Positions 18,294-28,484 are shown, counted from the first letter of the stretch. The stretch: DNA of 64,000 nucleotides from JACCXG01 sp963717745 (GCA_963717745.1 CAVQXJ010000005.1:1-64000), one strand, 5' to 3'. Numbers and translations: made by a program. Notes: generated from the sequence alone by a model not told the origin.

Positions 18294-20848
18294 ACACAGT
18301 CGTGGCGGAAAACATTCGTTCGTCGCGACCGGAGCGCATCGGACGGTACAAGGTCGTCGACCGGATCGGCCGCGGCGCGATGGGAGTGGTCTACTCCGCC
18401 CACGACGAGCTGATGGGGCGGGACGTGGCCGTGAAGGTCATGATGACCGACCTCGAAGGCGAGCCCGACATCCGCGCCCGTTTCATGCGGGAAGCCCAGG
18501 TCTCCGCCAAGCTGGCCCACCGCAACATCGTCACCATCTTCGACATCGGCGAAGACAACGGCCGGCTGTTCATCGTGATGGAGCTGCTGCGCGGCGACAC
18601 GCTCGACCGGACGCTGAAGCAGCGCTCCTTCTCGATCGAGGAGAAGGTCGATCTGGTTCTCGAGGTCTGCGAGGGGCTCGCGGTGGCGAGCGCCGCCGGC
18701 GTCTGTCACCGGGACGTGAAGCCGGGCAATCTGTTCGTTCAGGCCGACGGCGGTCTGAAGATTCTCGACTTCGGCATTGCCCGTCTCGCGAGCTCGAGCA
18801 TGACGGCCAGCGGGTTCATCGTCGGCACGCCGGACTACATGTCGCCGGAGCAGGCGCGCGGAACGGTGATCGACGAGCGCTCCGACATCTTCTCAGTCGG
18901 GGCGGTGCTGTATCTGATGCTGACCGGACGGAAGCCGTTCGTCGCTCCGGATCTGCCCGCGGTGCTGCACAAGGTCGTGTCGGAAGAGCCGCCGCCAATC
19001 GATCCCAAGGATGCGCCGGCGGCGCTTTCACGGATCGTGTCCAAGGCACTCGCCAAGGATCAAGGCGCGAGATTCCAGAGCTTCCCGGAGCTGTCCGCCG
19101 AGCTGTCGCGCTGGCGCCGGCGTTACGATGCAGAGACGCGGGCAGTAGGCGAGCGGGTGGCAATCGCGCTCGACTCGATGCGGGACTTCGCCGCGGAAGA
19201 ACAGTCGGAAGCCGCGCCGCTTGGCGTGCCGCCCGCCCACGCCCTGGACACGCGGATGGCGGAGATCGCCGACGGATATCCGCAGCTGCTGGCCGGCGGA
19301 GCGGAGAGCCTTCGATCGGGAGAATGGTTCCGCCGCGACGTCGAGGAATTGGACCGCCGCATCGGCCCGGTCGTCACCGCATGGGAACAGCGGATCTCGG
19401 ACCTGCGCAGCGCGGGCGCCGACCTGGCGACGGGAAAGACGCTGCTGGAGAACGGCGACGCGGCGGGCGCGCTCACCAGCTTCGAGAACGTGTTGCGGGT
19501 CGTTCCGTCGGCGGCAATTCAGGCATTGATGGATCGGGCCCGAGCGGCCGCCGCCGAACAGCAGGCGCGTGACGACAGAGTCCGCAGCCTGCTCGCCGAG
19601 GCCGCGGACGCCCGGACCGACGGCCGGCTGGATGCCGCGCTCGAGCTCGCCACCCAGGTGCTGATGATCCATCCCGAGCATCTCGAGGCGCGGCAGTTCT
19701 CGACCCGGGTACGACACGACCTGGCCGCGGCTGAAGCGGAAAAGGCGAGACTGTGCGACCGGTGCCTCGAGCGGGCGCGCCGCGCGCTCCAGCTCGAACA
19801 GCTCGAAGAAGCGGACCGCCAGATTCAGCTCGCCGAGCAGTCCGGATTCTCGAATCCCGATATCGCGATCGTGCGGACTGCGCTGGACGAAGCGCGTTCG
19901 GCCCGCGCCAATGCCGATGCCCTGGTGGAAGAAGTCGGCAGCCAGCTGGCGCTCGCCCGCGGCGAGTTCCAGAACGGCGAGCGCACGGCGGCCATCGCCA
20001 GGCTGGAGTCCGTGGCGGCCCGACATCCCTCGAGCGCCGCGCTGCAGGTGGAGATTGAGCGGCTGCGCGCGGAGCACGACCGCCTCAGTGCGGCCGAGAA
20101 GACGCAGCGCGAGGCCGACAAGCTGGCCGTGGATGCCGCCGCCGCGCTCGAACAGGGAAACGCCCAGATCGCGACGCGGCTCGCCGATCAGGCGCTGGGC
20201 CTGGTGCCGAGTCACGAGTCGGCGCTCAGAACGTCAGCGGTCGCACATGCGCGCTTGCGCGAGACCGCGGAGCGCACCGCGCGGCAGCAGCGCGCCGCCG
20301 AGTTGACGGCGAGCGCCAAGGCCTTCCTCGACCGCGGGAAATTCGATCGCGCGCTCAAGGAGGCTCGGAAGGCCGCCGAGCTCGACCCGCTCGGGAATGC
20401 GCATGCGGTGATTGCCGATGCGCTGCGCCGGCAGGCGGGGACCGCGGCGGCGGAGGCCGCCGAACAGGAAGCGGCGCGCCGCGCGTCCGAGGCCCGCGAG
20501 CTGCTCGAGTTCTCGGTCACGGCGCTCAGGAACAAGGACTTCCCGCGGGCGAGGGGACTGGCCGAGCGTGCGCTCGCGCTCAATCCCGGCAACAACGCCC
20601 CGAAGGAGCTGATCGCCAAGATCGCGACCGCTGCCGCGCTCTCGGCGACCGCGCTCGACGACGAGACCGTCGACCTCGAGGCGCAAAAGGTGGTCGACCC
20701 CGACGCGACCGCGGTGCTGGCGCCCGTCAGCGACAGCTGGGTGACGCGCGCCGTGTCGAAGGTGCGGCACCTCTTTCACAACCGGCCCGCGAAGAACGTG
20801 AGCGCCGAGACCGGGACGACCCGGGACACCAAACATAAGGAGGCGTGA
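18290..20848 (+). CDS. Hanks-type Ser/Thr kinase with long TPR/coiled-coil C-terminus (PpkA-like role)
   Basis: 852 residues. Kinase domain about 17-275: Gly loop GRGAMG (27-32), Lys49 in VAVKV, HRDVKPGN with Asp142, DFG Asp160 and GTPDYMSPEQA; all catalytic residues are present. Residues about 350-780 are helical repeats rich in Ala/Glu/Arg (TPR-like and coiled coil). No membrane helix is seen, unlike most PpkA proteins. Near the C-terminus two T-x-x-L motifs (ETVDL, ATAVL) may be phosphorylation sites. The GTG start overlaps the phosphatase stop; the FHA gene starts 2 bases after its stop, with AAGGAGG inside the kinase end. Probable upstream kinase of the T6SS phosphorylation switch. Confidence 0.92.
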   Translation: MNTVVAENIRSSRPERIGRYKVVDRIGRGAMGVVYSAHDELMGRDVAVKVMMTDLEGEPDIRARFMREAQVSAKLAHRNIVTIFDIGEDNGRLFIVMELLRGDTLDRTLKQRSFSIEEKVDLVLEVCEGLAVASAAGVCHRDVKPGNLFVQADGGLKILDFGIARLASSSMTASGFIVGTPDYMSPEQARGTVIDERSDIFSVGAVLYLMLTGRKPFVAPDLPAVLHKVVSEEPPPIDPKDAPAALSRIVSKALAKDQGARFQSFPELSAELSRWRRRYDAETRAVGERVAIALDSMRDFAAEEQSEAAPLGVPPAHALDTRMAEIADGYPQLLAGGAESLRSGEWFRRDVEELDRRIGPVVTAWEQRISDLRSAGADLATGKTLLENGDAAGALTSFENVLRVVPSAAIQALMDRARAAAAEQQARDDRVRSLLAEAADARTDGRLDAALELATQVLMIHPEHLEARQFSTRVRHDLAAAEAEKARLCDRCLERARRALQLEQLEEADRQIQLAEQSGFSNPDIAIVRTALDEARSARANADALVEEVGSQLALARGEFQNGERTAAIARLESVAARHPSSAALQVEIERLRAEHDRLSAAEKTQREADKLAVDAAAALEQGNAQIATRLADQALGLVPSHESALRTSAVAHARLRETAERTARQQRAAELTASAKAFLDRGKFDRALKEARKAAELDPLGNAHAVIADALRRQAGTAAAEAAEQEAARRASEARELLEFSVTALRNKDFPRARGLAERALALNPGNNAPKELIAKIATAAALSATALDDETVDLEAQKVVDPDATAVLAPVSDSWVTRAVSKVRHLFHNRPAKNVSAETGTTRDTKHKEA

Positions 20849-20849
20849 G

Positions 20850-22343
20850 GTGGCAACGCTCCGGATTTTTCGTGGCGACCAGTTCGTGGCGCCGTTCGAG
20901 CTCGGCGAAGGTCGCACGCGGATCGGCCGTGGCACGGAGAACCAGCTCGTTCTGGAGGATCGGGACAAGCAGGTTTCGCGGACTCACGCCGAAATCCGGC
21001 ACGAGCGAGGCCAATACCTCATCACCGACCTGAACAGCCAGAATGGCGTCTGGATCGGCGAGCGGCAAATCAAGTCCGAGGAAGCGGTGCCGGTGAACGT
21101 TCCGGTGACGATCGGTCCGTATCGCCTGATCCTGATGCCGGAGGAACCGGCGCAGCCGGCCGCCCGTGTTGCCGGCGTTGCGGCGACAGCGCCCGAGCCG
21201 GAGCCGTCTGTCGAGGCCACTCAGCTCGGCGAGCTGCCCGTGACTCCCTCGCCGCCACGACCAGCTCAAGCCGCGCCGCCACCGCCGGCGGCCCCGGCCC
21301 CGAAGGCGGCCGCGCCGGCGCGCACGCAGACCGGCAAGACTCCGGCTCCGGCCGCCGCCGGGAACATGCGCAACGTGATGATCATCGGCGCGGCCATCGC
21401 AGCTGTCCTGGTCGCCGCCGTGCTGGCGATAATGTTCTTCAAAAAGTCGCCTGCGCCCGAGACCACGATCGTCAGCAGCACGACGTCCTCCACGACGTCG
21501 ACCGTGCCGGCCGGGCCGACACCGGAAGAGGTATTCCAGGATCACTACGGCAAGGCCCAGACGCTGATCGCTGAAGGCAACAAGACCGGCGCGCGGGACG
21601 AGAACACCGCGGCGCTGGCGGCGCTGCCCGACGATCCGCGCGGCGTGGCGCAGCGCACGGCCATCGACGCGTTACCCGAAACGCCGGTGGCGGCGCCGCC
21701 GGCCGCCGTAGCCGGGACACCGCCGGGCACCGGCCCAGCCGCAGCGGCGAGCGGGGCGCCGCCACTCGCCGAGACCCTCCGGGTCACGGCCAGGGCCGGC
21801 GAATCGAACGCACAGCGTTCGAACCGGGAAAAGGCCGCCAGGGGCCATCTGGAAGACGGGAAGAAGGCGCTCGCGGAGCAGAAGTGGGTCAACGCCATCG
21901 ATCTCCTTCAAGCCGCACTGACGACCAGCGGACGGCAGGACTACGGCACCGTCGCGAATGAGGCCGCCACGCTGCTGGCGCGGGCGCGAAAGGAGCGCGA
22001 CGCGTTTGTCGTCGCGCAGAGGACGCTCACGGCGCGGCGCCTGGTCACCGAGGCCAAGGCGCTCGGGACCTCGGATATCCCGCAGGCCATCCAGAAGCTG
22101 CGCGACGCCCGGGAGCTCGATCCGGCCGCGGAGGGCGCCGCCGAGCTCCAGAACAGCTTGCAGGAACAGGCGCGGGGTCAGGGTGAGACTGCGCTGAGCT
22201 CGGCGAAGAACTTCGACAATCGCAACCGCGCTGATCAGGCGATCCGCGAGTACGAACGCGCCGTTCAACTCCTGGAGCTCGTTCCGGGCGGACATAAGGA
22301 TCTCAACCTGGCGCGGTCGCGGCTGGCGGAATTGAAGCGGTAA
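20850..22343 (+). CDS. FHA-domain membrane protein with C-terminal helical repeats
   Basis: 497 residues. An N-terminal FHA phosphothreonine-binding domain (about 1-95) contains RIGRG, SRTHAEI and LNSQNGVWIG, the conserved phosphate-contact residues. A Pro/Ala-rich linker follows, then one membrane helix (NVMIIGAAIAAVLVAAVLAI, about 175-195), a Ser/Thr-rich stretch, and TPR-like helices at the C-terminus, so the FHA domain is cytoplasmic and the repeats periplasmic. GTG start with AAGGAGG about 7 bases upstream. Placed after a phosphatase and kinase, it is probably the Fha-type reader of the T6SS phosphorylation switch, though Fha1 proteins elsewhere are usually soluble. Confidence 0.88.
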   Translation: MATLRIFRGDQFVAPFELGEGRTRIGRGTENQLVLEDRDKQVSRTHAEIRHERGQYLITDLNSQNGVWIGERQIKSEEAVPVNVPVTIGPYRLILMPEEPAQPAARVAGVAATAPEPEPSVEATQLGELPVTPSPPRPAQAAPPPPAAPAPKAAAPARTQTGKTPAPAAAGNMRNVMIIGAAIAAVLVAAVLAIMFFKKSPAPETTIVSSTTSSTTSTVPAGPTPEEVFQDHYGKAQTLIAEGNKTGARDENTAALAALPDDPRGVAQRTAIDALPETPVAAPPAAVAGTPPGTGPAAAASGAPPLAETLRVTARAGESNAQRSNREKAARGHLEDGKKALAEQKWVNAIDLLQAALTTSGRQDYGTVANEAATLLARARKERDAFVVAQRTLTARRLVTEAKALGTSDIPQAIQKLRDARELDPAAEGAAELQNSLQEQARGQGETALSSAKNFDNRNRADQAIREYERAVQLLELVPGGHKDLNLARSRLAELKR

Positions 22344-22359
22344 ACGAGGGACGACAACG

Positions 22360-22983
22360 ATGCACCACACGATTCGGTCGATCGCCGTGCTGGCGGTCAT
22401 TTGCGCACAGTCGGCGATTTCCGGTGCCCAGACTCCTCAACGCGGAGCCAAGCCGGTTCCGGGTGGTTCCGTGCCTGCCAAGCCTGTCCCGGCCGCCCAG
22501 CCAGGGGCCCCGCGCCCGGGCCCGGCCGCGAGCGACCAGCGTCTCGCGGTTCCGAGCGGCTTCACGGTGGACTATCCGAAGAAGGACTGGCAGACGCTGG
22601 TCGGCGTGGGATCGTCGGTCGTCGTGCTGTTTCACAAGTCGCGGGAGGCGGCGATCGCGATCGAGCGGACCAAAGTACGGGTGGCGCTCGCCGTCAACGA
22701 AATCAACGATCAGACCGCCAATCTGGAGATCGAGGACTGGCAGGTGCGGCGGCCGCTGGCCACCGGGTTCACTCATCAGTTCGTCGACTTCAACGGCGCG
22801 CGCACCATCCTCATCGATTTCACCCAGCCGGGCGCGCAGGGCACCGAGCACGTGCGGCTTTACACCTTGCCGCGCGGCACCGACTGGTTTCGCGCCATCT
22901 GCACCACGACGCAGCCGACGTTCGACAAGTACAAGGAAACGTGTCACCGGATCGCGCTCAGCGTGACGGCGGCCGCTCCGTAG
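22360..22983 (+). CDS. secreted protein of unknown function in the phosphorylation operon
   Basis: 207 residues. Signal peptide (MHHTIRSIAVLAVICAQS, cleavage after ISGA), a Pro/Ala-rich linker (about 25-62), then one alpha/beta domain from LAVPSGFTVDYPKKDWQTL to the end, with VVVLFHKSREAAIAIER and a two-Cys C-terminal part (RAICTTTQ, KETCHRIAL) that could form a disulfide. The fold loosely recalls PsbP/TPP-like domains, but I do not recognise a family. GAGGGA lies upstream of the ATG. It sits between the FHA and second kinase genes on one strand and is probably periplasmic. Confidence 0.75.
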   Translation: MHHTIRSIAVLAVICAQSAISGAQTPQRGAKPVPGGSVPAKPVPAAQPGAPRPGPAASDQRLAVPSGFTVDYPKKDWQTLVGVGSSVVVLFHKSREAAIAIERTKVRVALAVNEINDQTANLEIEDWQVRRPLATGFTHQFVDFNGARTILIDFTQPGAQGTEHVRLYTLPRGTDWFRAICTTTQPTFDKYKETCHRIALSVTAAAP

Positions 22984-22987
22984 CGAC

Positions 22988-24846
22988 ATGAGCGACCCGA
23001 TCAGGCTCGGACGCTACGAGCTGCTCGAGCTGATCGGGCAGGGCAGTCTCGGTGCGCTCTACCGCAGCCGCGACACTCTCCTCGGCCGTGAGGTCGCGGT
23101 CAAGGTGATGGGCGCCGGCTTCCTTGGCGACGAGGGGGCCCAGGCGCGCTTCTTCCGTGAAGCCAGAGCGGCGGCCCGCCTCCAGCACGTCAACATCGTC
23201 ACGATGTTCGAGTTCGGCGAGCAGGATGGGACGCCGTTCATCGTGATGGAGTTCCTGCGCGGCTGGAGTCTGGCGACCCGGCTGCGGCGCGACAGCGCCA
23301 TGCCGTTGCGCGAGAAGCTCGACATCGCGATCCAGCTGTGTGCCGGCCTGGAGGGTGCGCACAAGCAGGGGGTCGTACATCGGGACGTGAAGCCGGGCAA
23401 CGTCTGGATTTGCCTGGACGGCACCGTCAAGCTGCTCGACTTCGGCATCGCGGCGGGCGCGTCCTCGAATGCCACCGTCATCGACGTGCTCGGAACCCCG
23501 GGCTACATGTCGCCGGAACAGATCGCCGGCACGCCGGTCGACGCGCGGACGGATGTCTTCTCGGCCGGCGTGGTGCTGTACGAGCTGCTCAGCGGGCGGC
23601 GGCCGTTCGAGGCGGATTCGCCCACTGGCGTGATGCTGAAGATCGTCAACGATCCGCCGAGCCCGCTCGCCGACGCTGAGCTGCCGCCGGCGCTGAAGAC
23701 GGCGATCGCGCGCGCGCTGGAGAAATCGCCGGCGGCGAGATATGCGCGGGCGGCCGACTTCGGCCGCGATCTCAAGTCGGTCAAGGCGAACCTGCCAGGT
23801 CCTCCCGAATCCGCGACGATGATGATCGACCGGACCGTCCTTCAACGGGCGACGGATGCGACCGTCGCGGCGTCAGCCGCTGGCCGCGTCGCCTCCAGTG
23901 GCCCGCCGCCTCGAGTGGCCCCGCCGCCTCGAGTGGCCGCGCCGCCTCGAGCAACCGGATGGTCAGCGGGCCGCTGGGTCTCGACTTTCGATCGCCAATA
24001 GTGATCGCCGCAGCGGCCGCGGTCGTGCTGGTCTCGGCCCTGCTCGGATGGTTCGCGTTCCGGACGCCTGGCTCCGCCTCAGTCGCGCCGCCCCCAATCG
24101 TGAAGCCGGAGAGCCCGCCGCCGCCTGCCGCGGCCGGTGACCAGCCCGAAGCGCCCGCCCCGGCGGTCCCGGCACCTCCCGCGATCGCGACTCTCCAGCT
24201 CACCTCACGGCCGGCGGGCGCCCGGGTCCTGCTGGACGGACGCGACACCGGCCGCACCACCCCGATGCAGCTGCAGATCGACCCGGCGCGGCCGCCGGCC
24301 AGAATCCAGTTCGCGCTTCCTGGATTCAGGACAGAGGACACCGTCGTCACCCCCGACACCCTGCGGAACGGCAGCGTCGACGTGCCGCTCACTGCCGTCG
24401 AAGTGGCGCGCGTCAGCCTCCTGGCCACCGGCGCGTACGAGTTCGAGGTACTGGGGCGGCAGAAGGTGCTTTCGCCCTCTGCGACCCGCCACGACGTAGT
24501 AGTATCCGGGCTTCAAACCGTTCAACTGCGTTCGAATCGGTACTTCCTGGATCAGGCGGTACGGGTCGACCGGGCCGCGGGCGGGAGAGTCGAGGCTGTG
24601 GTGCCGCCGCTCGGGAGCATCACCGTCTACGCCTCCGGCGTGCTCGAGGACTGCAAGGTCTACATCGACGATCGGCTCGTCGACTCCGGCGCCCTTCCCG
24701 TCGCCAACCGGGAGGTCGCGAGCGGCTCGCATCGCGTGAAGCTCAAGTGCGCTCGTGGCGACACTGACGATCAGACCGTCAACGTCCCGCCACAACAGAA
24801 CGTCTCGACCAGATTCGGCGCGAACACGCCATTGAGGCTCCGATGA
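22988..24846 (+). CDS. membrane Ser/Thr kinase with PEGA-like C-terminal domain, one apparent frameshift
   Basis: Read as one protein of about 620 residues: kinase domain (Gly loop GQGSLG, Lys39, HRDVKPGN Asp133, DFG Asp151, GTPGYMSPEQ), a juxtamembrane ESATMMIDRT motif (Thr277), a repeat linker, one membrane helix (VIAAAAAVVLVSALLGWFAF), then a periplasmic PEGA-type beta domain (LQLTSRPAGARVLLDGRD). The frame breaks in the linker: its first 18-base repeat unit is 17 bases long. Adding one C at about 23901-23904 gives repeated ASSGPA units and joins both halves. Without it the kinase stops at 24001 and the C-terminal part would start at ATG 23959 with no ribosome site. It is a transmembrane kinase that could sense envelope signals. 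Confidence 0.85.
23892..23944 (+). repeat. 18-bp tandem repeat in the kinase linker
   Basis: Three copies of CCTCGAGTGGCCCCGCCG with small changes; the first copy is one base short (GGCCCG instead of GGCCCCG). In the restored frame each unit encodes ASSGPA/ASSGRA. Confidence 0.75.
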
Positions 24847-26339
24847 TGCTGCACCACCGCGCGGTTGTGACCTGGCTGTGCGTCTGCTGTCTCGCGTTGG
24901 CCGGCGGCCGGCCGGCGGGCGCGGCAAGGCAGGATCTGCCGGCGCGCATGCTCGAGAATGCGCGCGGCCATCTCCGCGACAAGCGGTATGCGGACGGCGT
25001 GAAAGCGCTCGAGCAGGTGGTCGCCCAGAATCCCGGCACCGCCGTGGCCGCCGACGCGCTGCTCGAGCTCGCCAACTACCAGTTCGACATCGCCCGCGAT
25101 CTCGCAGCGGCAGGAGCCGCCGCGGAAATTCTGACGTCGACGTATCGGCAGTTCGCCAGCGCGGCGGCGATGGGCTGGGTGATGAAGGGCCGGATTCTGC
25201 TGGTGCAGAGCCGCCAGCCGCAGCAGATGACCACCGCGCTCAGCAACTTCGGATCGGTGGCCGCCATTTATCCGAAGAGTGCCGCCGTGCCGATGGCGGG
25301 GTACTACGCCGGCGAGACGCTGCGCATCACCGGCGCGTCGAAAGCCGCGATCGAGCGCCTCAGGGCCGTCGTCTCCGACTACCCGACCTCGCCGTGGGCG
25401 GCGCGCTCGCTGGTGTCGGCCGCCATCTCTCAGGTCGCGGAAGGCCAGCATCTCGCGGCAATGGATACCCTCCAGCGGGTTAGGCTGCGGTTCGCCGGAA
25501 CCCCGGAGGCGGAGACCGCGCTCCACCTCAACGATCAGCTCTACCGCTTGTACGTGCGGCCGGCGGCGCAGCAATCAGCCTACGAATTCTCGGAGCGGTT
25601 GATTCCCCGCGGTCAGGCCAAACTGGAAGATGTCGAGGGATTGCGGGTCGACGCGGCGGGCAACGTCTTCGTCGTCGCCGGCAACCGCCTGCTCGGCTAC
25701 GACGGCCAGGGTGGGCTGCGGACGGCTCCGGCCTCCAACGCGCCGACCGGGCTGTTCCTCGACCTGGGTGGCAGCGTGGTCTCCATCCAGAAGGGCGCGT
25801 TGAACCGCGAAGGCACCGCCCTCGCACTCAAGGTGCCGAAGCCCGATGGCACGCCTCGAATTCTGGAAGACATCGCCGCCGGCGCCACCTGGTCGACCGG
25901 TGAATACATCGTCGCGGATCCGTCCGGCGTGTTGAAGTTCTCGCGCGATGCGAGCCCGCTCGGTGCGCTCGCCGCGGTTCGCGCGTCGAGGGTGGTGGTC
26001 AACTCGCTCGACGAGATCGCCGCACTCGATCGCGAAGGTGCGGTGGTCGTGCTCGATCGCGACGGCAAGACTATCCGCTCCCTGGCCAAGAAGACCGCGA
26101 GCTACGAGCTGAAGCGCCCGGTCGATCTGGCATTCGATGCCTTCGGGCACCTGCTCGTGCTCGACCGCGGACAGTCATCGGTGTTCGTCTTCAATCGCAA
26201 GGGAACGCTGGTGACGACTTTCACCCTCGCGGAGAAAGCGCCAGGCGCCTTCCGGCGCGCTACCGCGATGGCGGTCGACGACGCGGGACGGCTGTACATC
26301 CACGACGACGGCGCGAAGCGGATCCTGATCTACCAGTGA
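24843..26339 (+). CDS. exported TPR plus NHL-like beta-propeller protein
   Basis: 498 residues. Signal peptide (cleavage near RPAGAA), then tetratricopeptide-like helices (about 35-250: RMLENARGHLRDKRYADGVK, LLELANYQFDIARDL) and a C-terminal propeller (about 260-498) with repeated D-x-x-G-N/R-hydrophobic strands (VDAAGNVFVVAGNRLLGYD, AFDAFGHLLVLDRGQSSVFV). The ATG overlaps the kinase stop (ATGA), so it is translated with the kinase. A periplasmic scaffold that binds cell-wall or secretion components is possible; no enzyme motif is seen. The next gene follows after 15 bases. Confidence 0.75.
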   Translation: MMLHHRAVVTWLCVCCLALAGGRPAGAARQDLPARMLENARGHLRDKRYADGVKALEQVVAQNPGTAVAADALLELANYQFDIARDLAAAGAAAEILTSTYRQFASAAAMGWVMKGRILLVQSRQPQQMTTALSNFGSVAAIYPKSAAVPMAGYYAGETLRITGASKAAIERLRAVVSDYPTSPWAARSLVSAAISQVAEGQHLAAMDTLQRVRLRFAGTPEAETALHLNDQLYRLYVRPAAQQSAYEFSERLIPRGQAKLEDVEGLRVDAAGNVFVVAGNRLLGYDGQGGLRTAPASNAPTGLFLDLGGSVVSIQKGALNREGTALALKVPKPDGTPRILEDIAAGATWSTGEYIVADPSGVLKFSRDASPLGALAAVRASRVVVNSLDEIAALDREGAVVVLDRDGKTIRSLAKKTASYELKRPVDLAFDAFGHLLVLDRGQSSVFVFNRKGTLVTTFTLAEKAPGAFRRATAMAVDDAGRLYIHDDGAKRILIYQ

Positions 26340-26354
26340 TGGTGCGAGTGAGCC

Positions 26355-28484
26355 ATGTGTGAGACCTCCTGCCGCCCCGATCGTCGATTCCGCGCTGCGT
26401 GGCTGCTGGCCGCGCTCTTCCTCGTCGTCCCATCCGTCGTCAACGCCCAGACGCCCGAGGATCAGCTCAATTCCGCGATGGAGCGATACGACGCCGCGGC
26501 GCTGCCCGACGCGATCGGCTTCTTCGACAAGGCGATCGCGTCGCTGGAGTCGAACCGCGGCGACAGCCGATCGCGCGAGCTGCTGCTGAAGGCCTACCAA
26601 TACCGTTCTCGCTCGCACCTCGGCGTCGGCGACCCGGCGGCCGCGAAGCTCGACCTGCTCACGCTGCTGCAGCTCCACCCGGGATTCCAGCTTCCCGACG
26701 GCGTGTCCGAATCGCTGCGGACGCTGTACTCCGAAGTACGGCAGACCATCATCGGGGATCGGTTGATCGTGATCACGCCGGAGAACGCCCAGGTCGAGAT
26801 CGATGGCCAGCCGGTGAAAGACCTGACCCAGCCGATCGCATTCAAGGCCGGCAGGCATGTGCTGTCGGCGCGGCGTCCGGGCTACACACCGGTGGTCGAT
26901 CGGCCGTTCGAAGTCGAGCCCGGCACCAGCATGGAGCTCAGTCTCCCGCTCGCGCGCAACTCCGCGACTGTCACCGTCATCACCGATCCGGTAGGTGTCG
27001 AAGTGTTCGTCGACGGTGTGTCGCGCGGGGTGACCGAGAGCAGTGAGCTCAGCGGCACCGCGTCGGCCGCGAAGCTGATCGCCGATCTCGACATCCGCGC
27101 GCACCGGTTCGAATTCTCCAGACCGTGCTTCTCGAGCGTCACGCAGACTGTCGACGTCGACAAATTCGACGATCGCGCGCTCCCGACGATCAAGCTGGCC
27201 CGCGCGATTGCCACCGTCACCGCCGACACCGCGACACCGGGCGTCGTGGTGTTCGTCGACAGCGTCCCGCGCGGCCCGGCGCCGCTCACCGTGCCGGACG
27301 TCTGCGAAGGCAAGCACACCGTGGAATTGCGCTCGCCGCACGGACGCTATCTTCGTCATGTGGATCTGAAGCCGGGCGATCGCGAAGCCATCGCCGGCGA
27401 GCTCTACCCGGCCTTTGCGTTCGTCTCGAGCTCCGGCGGGGTGGAAGGCCTGCGCGGCGCGAGCGATCTGCGGGCGGACGTCGAGGCGAGGCTGCGTGAA
27501 GTCCGCGGCTTCACACTCTATGCTCCGCCGCTCGACGCGTCACGCGAGGCGCTGCGGCGCCGCGATCTCCCGGCCGACTGGCTGGCCTTCGATCGCCAGG
27601 GCGACCCGCTCGCCGGCGCACAGAAGCTGACGCCGGGAGTGCGGGTGCAGATGTCGACCGACCTGGCGCGGGCGTTCGAATCCCAGGGCGTGGCATCGAT
27701 CACGATCGCGCCGGGCTCGACCGCGCAGTCGGAAGTGGTCGTTTCGCTGCTGGCGGCCGGCAGCAGCACGCCTGACACCATCGCCGTTCGACTCGACGAT
27801 GCCGACTCCTTGAGGCGCACCATCCAGACCCTCGACGTCGGCTTCGCGCCGTTCCGCCCCTCGCTCGGCCTGCTCGCCGTCGACGTCAGCGGGCCTGCCG
27901 GCATCAACGTCATCGCCGCGGACGTCAGCGCGGGGGTTCAGGCCGCCGGCCTGCTGCCTGGCGATCGAATCGTCGCCGTGAACGGCAAGAAGGTGGACGG
28001 CGTCGCGGCGCTCAACGGTGTGCTCCAGACGGTTGGCGCCAAGGGTCCGGTGTCGCTCGAAGTCATGCACCAGGCGACCGCGAAGAAGGTCGACCTGACG
28101 CTGCTGGAGCAGCCGCGCGCCATCAATCTCGGAGACCAGTCGCTGCTCTTCAACCCACTCCTCGTCCATCTCCGGCACAAGCTGGCGTTCGGCGCGAATA
28201 CCCCGGCTGAAGCGGTGCTCCGCCTGAACATCGGCATCGCGCTGATGCGGCTCGGCAACTGGGACGATGCGCGGATCGAGCTCGAGCGGACAGCGCTGCC
28301 GGATGGTCCGGGCGTGGCGCAGGGGACCGTGCAGTATCACCTCGGCACCTGCTACGAGAAGCTCGGTCGATTCACCGACGCGGCGCAAGCGTGGAAGAAA
28401 GCGGCCGCGAGCGCGGCCCTGCTGACCGAAGACGGTCCGCCGATCAAGGAGCTCGCCGAAGCGCGGCTGGCCGGCGCGAAGTAA
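26355..28484 (+). CDS. exported PEGA / PDZ / TPR protein
   Basis: 709 residues. Signal peptide (RAAWLLAALFLVVPSVVNA), TPR-like helices (about 35-130), at least two PEGA-type beta repeats (about 140-310: VEIDGQPVKDL, VEVFVDGVSRG, VVVFVDSVPRG), a middle region of unknown fold, a PDZ domain (about 525-590) with GLLPGDRIVAVNGKKVDGV, and two terminal TPRs (LNIGIALMRLGNWDDARIEL). PDZ domains bind C-terminal peptides and PEGA domains occur on surface and kinase proteins, so an assembly or sensing role in the periplasm is reasonable but inferred. Last gene of the plus-strand set; the next genes run on the opposite strand. Confidence 0.75.
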   Translation: MCETSCRPDRRFRAAWLLAALFLVVPSVVNAQTPEDQLNSAMERYDAAALPDAIGFFDKAIASLESNRGDSRSRELLLKAYQYRSRSHLGVGDPAAAKLDLLTLLQLHPGFQLPDGVSESLRTLYSEVRQTIIGDRLIVITPENAQVEIDGQPVKDLTQPIAFKAGRHVLSARRPGYTPVVDRPFEVEPGTSMELSLPLARNSATVTVITDPVGVEVFVDGVSRGVTESSELSGTASAAKLIADLDIRAHRFEFSRPCFSSVTQTVDVDKFDDRALPTIKLARAIATVTADTATPGVVVFVDSVPRGPAPLTVPDVCEGKHTVELRSPHGRYLRHVDLKPGDREAIAGELYPAFAFVSSSGGVEGLRGASDLRADVEARLREVRGFTLYAPPLDASREALRRRDLPADWLAFDRQGDPLAGAQKLTPGVRVQMSTDLARAFESQGVASITIAPGSTAQSEVVVSLLAAGSSTPDTIAVRLDDADSLRRTIQTLDVGFAPFRPSLGLLAVDVSGPAGINVIAADVSAGVQAAGLLPGDRIVAVNGKKVDGVAALNGVLQTVGAKGPVSLEVMHQATAKKVDLTLLEQPRAINLGDQSLLFNPLLVHLRHKLAFGANTPAEAVLRLNIGIALMRLGNWDDARIELERTALPDGPGVAQGTVQYHLGTCYEKLGRFTDAAQAWKKAAASAALLTEDGPPIKELAEARLAGAK

